In this document: one piece after another, positions 46,160-55,242 of the stretch
Position numbering within the stretch: the stretch's first letter is position 1
How the letters are laid out: the number at the start of each line of letters is the position of its first letter
Source: Pisolithus tinctorius
Taxonomy: Eukaryota; Basidiomycota; Agaricomycetes; Boletales; Pisolithaceae
DNA length: 64,000 nucleotides
Direction: 5' to 3'
NCBI GenBank assembly: GCA_024663395.1
Contig: JANFAH010000011.1
Location: 1,612,001-1,676,000 of the forward strand
Notes under the pieces: model-generated
The model's input: only the letters and a program-made list of their open reading frames with translations
Databases searched by the model: none
What the model was told of the DNA's origin: nothing
Made by a program: the position numbers and the translations under genes

Positions 46160-46479
46160 AGATAGGTCCATGTGTTTCGAACGCTTTGTTTCTCAGTGGG
46201 AAACTACGTACAATGAGAGAAGGAAATGGAGATGTCGCGGTTTCTAAGTGAGATCTATATGCCAGGACAAAAAGCTTGATGATGGAACTGTGAATTGGGT
46301 GGAAACCCGAAGGGTTTTCCGGCCCGGAGGAGGAAATGTATCTGGCGCGAAGAGTGAGCTGTGTCCCTTTGATGAAGGAGCCCAGCGACGCCTACAGCGA
46401 AGCTCTTAGCCCTGTGAAAAGGAGATGGGTGCTTACTGTTGGATGTTTGTGGACTGGTGGCATCGTGTATCTTGTGAAA
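46160..46479. other. Spacer between helicase and DIRS element
   Basis: Contains the second copy of the AAACCCGAAGGGTTTTCC hairpin repeat at 46292-46364, also seen at 32050-32125. It may be the 3' end of the DIRS-like element, but the exact terminus was not found. Confidence 0.4.
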
Positions 46480-46880
46480 TGTTCAAGTAAAGCTGGGGTG
46501 TCATTGAGGTATGGAGCTAGTATCATTGCGTGCTGGCGTAGATATAGGGTGAAGGAGTCTCCTGCCCACCTGCCGATTGTTTTGACTACGTCAAACGGCG
46601 TGCGTCGAAGTAAGTAGTGTAAGGTTCCTCCTATCCTCAGGCTGTGGCCCTTGATGTTTGGGATATTGTGCGCTGTTGTTAAGGTATTTATTCACCTGAG
46701 TACCTCCGTTTTCGAGAGAGGGTGGGGGCCCTCTGGGCCTCTGATATTCCGTGGGTGTCACAGAATATGTGGTAAGTGAGTAATCCGGTGCCGTAAGTTT
46801 CTTTGGTTTTCTCTGCCCATGACGCTCCAATTACTTCGAGGATGCGATCGACTTGTTGCTCTGTTATGGTGTGAGTGCCT
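46480..46880 (-). pseudogene. Tyrosine recombinase with internal deletion
   Basis: The N-terminal DNA-binding part is recognisable (ILEVIGASWAEKTKETYGTG, then HIFCDTHGISEAQRAP) and in a different frame the C-terminal catalytic end follows almost at once (KGHSLRIGGTLHYLLRR, FDVVKTIGRW, FTLYLRQHA). The HxxR-type motif (HSLRIGG) and the candidate nucleophile Tyr in FTLYLR are present, but the 200 or so residues in between, including the first catalytic Arg, are missing. The enzyme would normally join circular DNA copies into the genome. Confidence 0.75.
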
Positions 46881-47081
46881 TCTTCCTCTGGGACGTGTGT
46901 GATTCTCGATTGAGTGGGAGATGGTTGCCATAGCTATAGACGTTCTTTGGCTAGGCAGTGTGGGCGTAGGGGTGAGGGGCGCAGGGTTAGGCCAGGGTGG
47001 TAGGGGTGGGGAGGGGCCGTGGATGATAGGTAGTGGTTAGGTGTCATGAGTGGAGCATCGAAACGTTGCCGAACTTCTGGT

Positions 47082-48947
47082 TTAGTTGTCGAGGAGGGAT
47101 TGTTGGATGAGACTATACTTGTGCACGGCTGCGGCTTGCCTTCGTTCCTTCGTTTCGAGAGCGATTCGAGCATGGTCAATGATTTTGGCTGCTGGGGAAG
47201 GGTATGCTCCTTCTCTCCTAAGCCGCAGCTCAGTAGTGTTGGGGGGGGCAGCTGCATCGATGACGAAAGGTCGGATTTGTACAGGGATAGGGATTGGAGG
47301 GAGGAGAAGGTTTGGATGTCCGTATATTCCCCTTGATAAGGGGTCTGCTGGGTTGGCACCGCTTGGGACGTATTTTGTGTGTATTTGATTAATGCGAGGG
47401 GACCCGGCAATGAATGAGTGAACTCGTTTGAAAACTTCATTGACTTGGGTATTGCAATGGCGACTGTTTCGCCAGCCTTCGATGACTCCAGTGTTATCTC
47501 CGAACGCAATGATTGAGCTGTCGTCTGCAACGACGCGATCGATTGCATAGACCAGAAATTCGAAGGCGACGGCTTCAGCCCATCTGATGTCTCTGGTGCC
47601 ATCTCGGCTGCTTTCCCAGCCTGGGATGAGTCTCCAAGCGCGCCAGTGTTCACTGATCTTGATTCCAATGCCAATTTTAGAGCTAGCATCGGAGAAGGCT
47701 AATATGTTGATGAGTTTATTGGGTGGGGAGATGGAGCGTTGGATGTTGCCAGATTGTAGCTGGTCTGTCCACCAATCGATGTCGTTGGCTACTCTTTTGT
47801 CTGCCCGATGGGGCATAAGTGGCTTTGCAGCGCTTGTTTTTAGCATGGCCTCGAGGCCTGTTAGGTACGCTCTGCCACGTGGCAGGGCTGCGCAGGTGTG
47901 AAGTAATTTGCTGTATAGTTCTTTAACATCCTGTAGAACATGGGTTGGCCTTTTGCGCCATGCATGGATCGCCTTCAGGTACTTTGTTGTTTTTGTTGGG
48001 CTTAGTGAGATGCGGTAGTCTTTGAGATCCCACAGAAAACCTATGTATGTTGTGGAGTGGCTAAAGGGTTGATCTTTCGACTTCTCCCAGGGGATCCCAA
48101 GGTATTTTGATAACGCATCTATGTCTTCGAAGCTGTACGAGAATGACGCATCGTGAGTGGATCTCGGCGATCTCCTTGACAGATCTTGAATCGGCTGTGA
48201 ACAGTTTTCGTTGAATTCTTCAGTTACGTCGTTGTCTTGGGTTCTGCCCGAGCATAAAATCCTAGCCCCTAGTTGCTGGGGTTCTGGTGAAGTGATTTCG
48301 GATTGCCATACTTTCCTTAGGTCATTGTAGGCTGTGAGGTATTCCCACTTGATGCGCACGAAGATATGATCATCCACTGATTTGTCCATGGGTCCGATGC
48401 CGTGATGTCTCATGATTTCTGTACTGGCATCAGCCATGTTACCATATATGCCTGATGATGGTGATGCTCCGAAGGCGAGACAGGTGTCCATGCATCCGTG
48501 GGTGCCTGATATCTTTATTATGTTCGCTGGCCATTGCGAAGGGTGCAAGGGGATTGTGCAATAGGCTTCGGCAACATCTCTAGTCGCTAATTCAGATCCT
48601 GGTGGTAGGCGTGCAAGTAATAGGTATATGATGGCGAATGTTCCCCATGTTGTTGGGAAGTTGTGTGCGTTGGTATGGGAGTTGATTGAAGGATTGGGGG
48701 TTTGTTCGTTCGGGGAATGGGGGAATGAGAAGTTTTGTATGAGGTGGTATTTACCGGGGCGGTCTGACTTGGGTATGATTGATAGTGGGGACAACTGAAA
48801 GGGTCCTATTAGTTCAGTGATGGCATCTAGTGTGAGGGGGCCGATGTAGCAGCCTTTTTCAATTTCTTTAGTTATTGTCTTATGGAGTTCTTCGACATAA
48901 GTGAGAATGGAATCTCTGTTAGGGGGGGATTGTACATGCTCGATCAA
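47082..48947 (-). CDS. DIRS reverse transcriptase and RNase H
   Basis: A 621-residue uninterrupted frame. Reverse transcriptase blocks in order: PLSIIPKSDRPGKYHLIQNF, LATRDVAEAYCTIPLHP (first catalytic Asp in DVAEAY), LAFGASPSSGIYG, and SVDDHIF (the D-D pair). The RNase H-like half follows with ILAFSDASSKIGIGI, WAEAVAFEFLV, IIAFGDNTGVIEGW and KYVPSGANPADPLSRG, giving the D-E-D-D pattern. It copies element RNA into DNA. This frame alone in the element shows no stop or shift. It is bounded by the frameshifted zinc region upstream and the deleted recombinase downstream. Confidence 0.88.
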   Translation of the reverse strand: MIEHVQSPPNRDSILTYVEELHKTITKEIEKGCYIGPLTLDAITELIGPFQLSPLSIIPKSDRPGKYHLIQNFSFPHSPNEQTPNPSINSHTNAHNFPTTWGTFAIIYLLLARLPPGSELATRDVAEAYCTIPLHPSQWPANIIKISGTHGCMDTCLAFGASPSSGIYGNMADASTEIMRHHGIGPMDKSVDDHIFVRIKWEYLTAYNDLRKVWQSEITSPEPQQLGARILCSGRTQDNDVTEEFNENCSQPIQDLSRRSPRSTHDASFSYSFEDIDALSKYLGIPWEKSKDQPFSHSTTYIGFLWDLKDYRISLSPTKTTKYLKAIHAWRKRPTHVLQDVKELYSKLLHTCAALPRGRAYLTGLEAMLKTSAAKPLMPHRADKRVANDIDWWTDQLQSGNIQRSISPPNKLINILAFSDASSKIGIGIKISEHWRAWRLIPGWESSRDGTRDIRWAEAVAFEFLVYAIDRVVADDSSIIAFGDNTGVIEGWRNSRHCNTQVNEVFKRVHSFIAGSPRINQIHTKYVPSGANPADPLSRGIYGHPNLLLPPIPIPVQIRPFVIDAAAPPNTTELRLRREGAYPSPAAKIIDHARIALETKERRQAAAVHKYSLIQQSLLDN

Positions 48948-49028
48948 TGGACAGTTTATACAGAATCCCCGGCGAAGGCCCTCTGGGATCTTACTGAAGC
49001 GATGGTTTAAATTAAACTTGTTGAGCTC

Positions 49029-49563
49029 TCATTCCCAAGCCTCTACATTATACGGTGTCGTTGGATGCAGCCTTTTGTGCGCAAGGGCATCTCTGGGCAC
49101 CATGTGTTGTTGCACTGCACCCGGAGCATAGATGCTTGGTGTCATGGCGCTCAGTGCAACCTTCTTCGCATTGCCACTTGGCGCAGATGCACCTTCCTTT
49201 GTCCCTGGAGAAGAGCGCTTTGTGAATTCATTCTGCGAAGGTGGGGTGCTTTTTGTCCCAGGTGGAGGTGGCCCTGCACTTGATGACGAGTTGGCATTGC
49301 CTTCCGAGGCAGACGGCACACGCCGGAAGCGGCCCGTTGTGGGGTTGATAATCGGAGGATGTGTTGTTGTGAAAGGACCTTTGGCGCTTGTGGTCCAGAT
49401 AGTCCGAGCGGGTGTGTTCTCCGGGCGATGTAGGGCGCTTTTGGTTGCTTGGGGTCCTCATGTGATTATGAGATGGCATGGGGTGTGCTGCCATGGCTAA
49501 GTAGCGCTCATTGACCTGTGGATGACGACGATTAAGAGAAGGGGGGTAGGTTTTGGTTGACAA
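49029..49563 (-). pseudogene. DIRS zinc-knuckle region, frameshifted
   Basis: The upstream frame (49563-49228) gives a His/Ser-rich leader and CAVCLGRQCQLVIKCRATST. A shifted frame then gives CICAKWQCEEGC, H.TKHLCSGC and THGAQRC, the Cys/His pattern that joins gag and polymerase in these elements. The frame must change at least twice to read through. It would bind nucleic acid. Confidence 0.6.
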
Positions 49564-49743
49564 TCACCAGCCAGTAGTATATATAGTTTATGGAAGCGTG
49601 GTAGGTAAAATTTTTGATCAATGGACATGATGCTGGGGAAGGAGTTTTATGATCAGCAGACGTGATGCCGGTTATGAGAGGGGGGGTTGTAGACAACAGT
49701 GATTGATCGACGGACGTTATGCTGGGGGGTTAGTGTGTATGGG

Positions 49744-50715
49744 TCACAAGGCCAGAGAAAGAAGGGGAGAGGGGGAGCGGAAAGCGGAAAGCAGAAGGGT
49801 GATGTTAGTTGGAGTGTCATTGGACGGGCATGTATTTCGCACCTTCCTGAGATTCTCGAGCTCCTGGGAACGTTCTCTGTCCAATATTTCTTCACATGCG
49901 TCATTCAGTAGTTCTTGGTTCAATTCCGATAGCGACCATGTATTAAGAGTCGATAGGGCACAATGCCATCTCTGTCTCTGCTGGCTCTGGTAGAGGAGCA
50001 GCGCTCTCTTCAGATGCATGCATGGTGAACGCCGCCAGGGATGAGCTTTGATGGCCATCCAAAAATCTATGTGCATGTCTACTCTCTCTTCCTCCCAATT
50101 GTGTTCTTTCATCGCGCTTATCAGGCACACGGATGCTTCTCCGAACTGCTCCCAAGTTAGGTCTTCATCCTTTATAATGGAAGACTTATCTCTGGTGGTC
50201 GACGCTGTCACCCAGATGTGCTGGCCATTGTCCGCTTTGAGTAGGGTCAAAGCTTCGTCGTCTATCGAGGGGTTGAAAGTTTCCACTTCTGCTAGGCTGA
50301 TATTGGTGAAGAAGTAAAGCTCGCAGTATTCGCCCTTCTTGAGTTTGCGCGCTGCGTACAGAGAGGGAATATTGACAGGACCCGAGGGGACTCCTACTTT
50401 GCGTATCGGAGCGTGCTTGGTCCTATTCTTTTTCCGTTCTTCTGCTCGTGCCATCTCCGCTTCTTCGAGTCTGCGACATTGTCGCTCAGCGAGTTCTTCT
50501 TTGGCTTGTTCCGCTTCATCTTGTGCTCTTTGAGCTTCTTGTTCCTTGCGTGTTTGCCAATTAAGTTTTTCCTTGTTGTTGTTTAGAACCCATAGGGTTG
50601 CTAGTATGTTTGCGGCTTGTTGGTCATCTACTGCGTCATTAACGAGATGCAAACGAGCTTCCTGATACTCCTCTGTGGTAAAGTCGGGCTGTATAGCCAT
50701 GTTGGGGTTTTCCAT
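49744..50715 (-). CDS. DIRS gag-like protein
   Basis: From ATG 50715 the frame gives about 320 residues. It begins with the motif EEYQEARLHLVNDAVDDQQA, passes a long charged coiled coil rich in Glu, Lys and Arg, then PSLYAARKLKKGEYCELYFF, LTWEQFGEAS, MHIDFWMAIKAHPWR and RALLLYQSQQRQRWH. This order is the basidiomycete DIRS first ORF. Frame sequence upstream of 50715 to 50880 is open but not family-like, so 50715 is preferred. It presumably packages element RNA in the cytoplasm. Confidence 0.75.
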   Translation of the reverse strand: MENPNMAIQPDFTTEEYQEARLHLVNDAVDDQQAANILATLWVLNNNKEKLNWQTRKEQEAQRAQDEAEQAKEELAERQCRRLEEAEMARAEERKKNRTKHAPIRKVGVPSGPVNIPSLYAARKLKKGEYCELYFFTNISLAEVETFNPSIDDEALTLLKADNGQHIWVTASTTRDKSSIIKDEDLTWEQFGEASVCLISAMKEHNWEEERVDMHIDFWMAIKAHPWRRSPCMHLKRALLLYQSQQRQRWHCALSTLNTWSLSELNQELLNDACEEILDRERSQELENLRKVRNTCPSNDTPTNITLLLSAFRSPSPLLSLAL

Positions 50716-51245
50716 TAGCTGAGTGTTGGTGCATTGCTTTGCGAAAAACGAGAGGAGATCTGCATGACGGCTGGAGGCGCGGAATCTGCAATTCACGAAG
50801 TGTGCAGAAGACAAGAGATGCATCACACTTCGCTTACTCACACATGGACTAAATTCTATGCAATGCTCTGTAAACTCCACTTACATAGAAAACTACTTAT
50901 GGATGGCTTTGCATAATGATTCATTGCAGTTGACTGGTAGTGATATAGTGCAGGGATATGACTAAACCCTAGATAACTTGTACTTCAACAGATGATTCGT
51001 CAACTTCGTGATACAAGGCAAAGCTGGTGCTTGATCATACACCCAAATTGTCCAATCCCCGATTAATCCCTAAAGTTGTTGATAACCTCTTCTGTATCTG
51101 AGCTCAAGGACGTGAAGCAACTAGTTGTTCAGGTCAGTTGTGGGTATGTAGGGAGCAGCAATAAAGGCGGATGCTCATGTTGGTGTGTGACTAAGGTGTA
51201 TCAACCAACACTGACGACCAAACCAGACGATTCAGAGCTGGGACT
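50716..51245. other. Gap, nothing recognised
   Basis: About 530 bases between the DIRS gag start and an F-box gene fragment. No promoter or terminal repeat of the DIRS element was identified. Confidence 0.3.
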
Positions 51246-51330
51246 CTATTGAACCCGGGAGCCACCTTCCAGACATAACACAATCCCGTAGATCTCCATG
51301 TAGTTAGGGCTATGTACATTCTCCACAAAT
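51246..51330 (-). pseudogene. F-box-like protein, last-exon fragment
   Basis: The minus strand reads VHSPNYMEIYGIVLCLEGGS, aligning with KVFPNINYVEIYG and LHLEGGSW at 40280-40345. Nucleotide similarity covers about 90 bases. The rest of the gene is absent. Confidence 0.55.
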
Positions 51331-52499
51331 CTCCTTGTCACAGCGCTGGACCACATGCCGTGGGTGATAGCCCCTGGGAGACACATTGTCCGAGAAATAG
51401 AGATTGACATGAATTGGGATGAAGTCACCCCAGACAATGGAGTAGGGCTGGTTAGTAAGTGGAGCAGCGAAGTCAGTGGATGCGTTGTTGCTCACTGTGT
51501 AACCTTCGTTCGTCAAAGGAGCGAGACAGCCCTCTAGGATAGCATGTTGTTAGACTCCTTGGAGGTAGACCACGGCTAGATTCCCTTGAATATCATTGCT
51601 GGTTGCAATCGACAGAGCACACACAGACGTCACAGTAAGGTGCCTTTAAGAGGTGTCTTCAGAGTGTCCACGGAAAATGACAGCCTCGGCAGGCTGAGAT
51701 TCGTCCTCCCAAGACAGCCACTCTTTCGACTGGACGACATGATCGGCGGTGATATCAGGAAGTAAGTGGAAAACATTTGATAGATGGGTTTGGGACGATC
51801 CACTGAGTGAGGACGACTCCGATTGGTATGTCAATAGTGTTCGTCCAATAGATCAGGCTTAGTCATACGACCACCGCAGCGAACTGCCTGATCCTTTTCA
51901 GGCGTACAAATTTCACAAGGGACAACTGATGAAGGAGATGTCGGCATTACCATCTTAGACCGGAGACAAAGTTGCTGTGGGCGCTGGACACCAGATGCAA
52001 AACCTTTCCGAAATCTTGAATAAGTTCATAACAACTCAACACTCAGATCTCAATTTTTTTCACTTGATAGAATAAGATCTCACAGCCAATGCGATTTATT
52101 AGTCATGTTCCCAGCCATTTTGGGGACCTACAGAAGCTTCCATGTGGTTTTTGAAAAAAAGTCCTGGGGACACTTCTGTCAGATTTTTAAAAATACTCCG
52201 CATGTACTCCGCATGGAAGTCCCTGTCCTCTCTACGAGACTTTTTTTTGGACAAGTAATATTATTATGTAGCTGCTGATCAAGTCCAGTTCTATATAATG
52301 CACTAAATCGAGAACCTCTTTGGGTCTCGGTCCGAGGAAAAATGCACTTACGCACTACCAGTGTTTGGCCGGATGTGTGGGCCCTCTAGGAGACTTATGC
52401 TGTCTGCACTCGCCTCGCATCCTGTATTCTTTCTCGTGTACTGATATTTTTCTTTGCCTGAGTTTGGTTAATTGGAAAAATCACATGCCAAGCAAGGTT
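51331..52499. other. Gene-poor stretch with two protein-like minus frames
   Basis: Minus frames at 51516-51330 (containing NNASTDFAAPLTNQPYSIVW) and 51834-51646 (Ser-rich, then SKEWLSWEDESQPAEAV) look coding by composition but are short and match no known family. The part 52020-52320 is AT-rich with homopolymer runs. Confidence 0.35.
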
Positions 52500-53165
52500 G
52501 ATTCTTAGATAAGCAGAAAAGTTGCAACTTACCATCTATTGCACTCTACTGCACTGTTAAGTATGGCATAGTACGTGCGGTGGGTGCCTGCAGTTGCAGG
52601 TTCCCCGTATGCGCCCCCGTTGGTCTATGCAGTTTCGAGTGCTCCTTCCATCTAACCTTGGCACAGAAGCCGCCATTTCTTGGAAGTCGCAGTTCAGGCC
52701 TAGAATGAGCACGTGTGTCGTACGGGAGGTGGTGCAGTGGATGCTCACAGTTGTGGGCTCCCTGCACTTCACTGTTTGATGTTGCCACCTCCTTCCATAA
52801 ATCTGCCAATGCTTGGAATCCCATTTGGTACGTATAACAAGTATTGGTCCTCGACTAATCGTCATTCACGAAGTTTCAGAGTTCCTTCTTTAAAGTTCGT
52901 AGTCCGAATCGACAATTGTCATTCATCCAGTCGGGCCAAGGAACGGCCCATGCAGGTATCGCCGACCTAGAGATAAAAGCTTCAAGGTACTGCTGTACTA
53001 AACATTTAGCAGAGCGAAATATGCCACCAAGGTTGTCACGGCAGTGGGAACCTATTTGCGATCTTCATTTGAGCATTAACAAGTTACCCCCCGAGTTTAC
53101 CCATTCCAGAAGATGTGTCCGGCTTTGACACAAAGCTGTGACTTATTTCCGCATTTTGAGTCCTT
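52500..53165 (+). repeat. Dispersed repeat R1, copy d
   Basis: Diverged plus-strand copy, aligning from AGCAGAAAAGTTGCA through TGCACTCTACTGCACT, GTGGGTGCCTGCAGTTG and CATCCAGTCGGGCCAAGGAA to TTATTTCCGCATTTTGAGTC. More diverged than the copies in the inverted duplication, so an older insertion. The microsatellite is contracted. Confidence 0.75.
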
Positions 53166-53648
53166 TCCAACAAACGATGACGACAGCTACTACTCCCACG
53201 ACATCGACAACAGCCACCGCCACCATGCCATCAGAAGCGGAGTGTCGACGATGGCTGTGGCTATGGTCATGTAGTCAGCTCATATCGTTGATGACTGTCG
53301 TGACTACGACAGTGCGGTGAGCAGCACGACATTGATGCTGCGCAGTGGATACTGGCACAGCAACAGGTAACAAAGTATTCAGATTGTATTGATAAATATG
53401 TAATATAATATTAGAGTTCTCATTATTTACCCGTGTACAGTTATGGGCTGCTGCCAATGGCGTGGCATGCTTTGTGCACCTGGCTCCAAATTTGAAGATC
53501 TGAAAGTCAGACTAGGCATGTGCTGGTCATTGGATTTCATGACTCACAACTGTGGAGACAAGATGAAGAAAGACTGGATCAACTGCCTAAGGTTAACAAC
53601 GTCAGTGAAGAATTTCCTATGTACGCAACTCGGAGTAGATGCTATGCT
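53166..53648. other. Gap, nothing recognised
   Basis: About 480 bases downstream of the RING gene stop. Includes an ACC/ACG-rich low-complexity run near 53180-53240. No gene assigned. Confidence 0.3.
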
Positions 53649-54565
53649 CTAGCCATTGAAGCGAGTAAAGTAAGCCTCCAGTGATATTTGTTCCAGCACT
53701 TCATGACTGCTACCGTAGTCTGGATCAAAATGCTCACCAATCTGCACAGTGCCAGGGTAAAATTGTTGCACAATCTCTCCCATACCCACTGCAAGATCCC
53801 GGATCACAGGTGCTGTAACAGGTTTGCCCTCGATGGCAGACCCACATTTTGGGCACTCGTACCTAGGCACACTGCCAATATAGCTAAAGTAACCAACCAC
53901 ATTATGTGGCATGACGTCATTGGGATTGGGAGGGTCGAAACCAAGTTGAGCCAACCAGAATCAGATGGAGTGGCTGAGGTGTCCCCGAACACAAGCGAAA
54001 CAAAAGGTATGGCCACAATCTGGCAGTCTTGAATCAAATATCCTCAGTTCCCGACCAATGTAAAGAGTGATGAAACTCACAAGAATGGCTGGGAAAAGAG
54101 CAGCCCACAATACACACAAATTAAGTGAGTCTGGACCAGTGCAACGATCTGCCCAAAAGCATGAGTGGATTTCCCATGAGTTGGCACTGCAGTTACCTTT
54201 GCTGTAGCATGCTGCAACCCTCCACCCGCAGCCATAGGGGTAAATTCTGCCAGTAAACCATCAGCTGCTCCAGGACTGGTTCGAGGAAGCAGATCGGTGG
54301 CGAAGTCGGGATTGTCAATGGCAAGCTCTCCTGAGGGGATTGGTTCGCAGAGATCCATGCTAACATCTGACTCGCTGTGACTCGCTGCGGCAATCAGCTC
54401 ACAAGCTTCCATACAGAGGAGGGCCGGCTTACAAACATCCATGTCGGAGACAGGGACTGTTTCACAGACATCCATTCTGGCGGGATCTTCACGACCTGTC
54501 AGACTCGAGGGATAAAAGTACGATCGCAAGTATGTGAAAACAGACTGAAGACCGATGCAAGACAT
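53649..54565 (-). CDS. RING-finger protein (candidate E3 ubiquitin ligase)
   Basis: Exon 1 runs 54565-54081 from ATG (MSCIGLQSVFTYL), the intron is 54080-54028 (GTGAGT..CAAG), and exon 2 runs 54027 to TAG 53649-53651. Across the junction the protein reads CVYCGLLFSQPFLLPDCGHT followed by FCFACVRGHL and later YECPKCGSAI, a classical C3HC4-like RING with C-x2-C, C-x-H-x2-C-x2-C and C-x2-C. RING domains recruit ubiquitin-conjugating enzymes. The N-terminal half repeats a short acidic motif four times (MDVCET, MDVCKP, MEACEL, MDLCEP). An in-frame TGA at 53963-53961 lies between the third and fourth Cys pairs, where Arg would fit, and would cut the finger. The gene is otherwise clean. Confidence 0.7.
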
Positions 54566-55242
54566 CTCGAGAAGTTAGCAAAAATTGACCATCTTTTAAG
54601 GCTGAATGAGAAGCCCGAGTGGCACCGAAGATCCTCTGTGTGACAACCAAAGTCAATGAGATTCTTTGTTACCTTTGGTAGCATTCCACAGCACTCGAAG
54701 ACGATGACGTGTGGCTGTCAGGAAACTGTGACGAGCGGCCTCGAGTTTTGTGTTGAATGAGTGCAATGACATTTTCCCATGTGCAGGTCTACCAGTCAGT
54801 AAATTGATGAAATACTGCGAGGAGTACTTACCTCGGCATCACAACAACCGCTACTCGTCCAGAACTGAATCTGACGGCAGGAGGCAAGATAAAATTGCGA
54901 GAGCTAGGCCTAATAGATCTCAAGGACGAAGGGACAGCCTTCAGAGGCAGTAAACTCAGTCGATACAATCGACCTTATCTGATCAGCCGTATACGGACAT
55001 TTAGTGGTATCACAAAGGATGTGACACAAAGAGATGGAAAGGAGTCAGGAAAAGGCGTGTCAGGGGCACTACAAGCGCTTTTGTGCGTTGACTTGAAGGT
55101 CCTTTGTGCCTCCAGAGTTCGTTGGAAGCAAGGTGCTCAGCTGTGTGCATTTTCTCCCTACTTTTTTTTACAGTGCTACATAGCTCACCACCACCATCAC
55201 TCCTTCATATTACTATTGGCTCAACGCTTTCTGGTAAAGCAA
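54566..55242. other. Intergenic region between divergent genes
   Basis: About 680 bases between the RING gene (minus) and the gene starting at 55243 (plus), so promoters of both are expected here. No core element was assigned. Short frames at 54750-54953 and 54895-55240 have no family resemblance. Confidence 0.3.

Larger units (their letters stand above)
46480..50715 (-). mobile_element. DIRS-like tyrosine-recombinase retroelement, decayed
   Basis: On the minus strand the order is gag (50715-49744), zinc-knuckle region (49563-49029), reverse transcriptase/RNase H (48947-47082) and a shortened tyrosine recombinase (about 46880-46480). This order, with a recombinase instead of an integrase or transposase, defines DIRS-type elements. 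Termini such as split direct repeats were not identified. The zinc region carries a frameshift and the recombinase an internal deletion, so the copy cannot move by itself. Confidence 0.85.
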
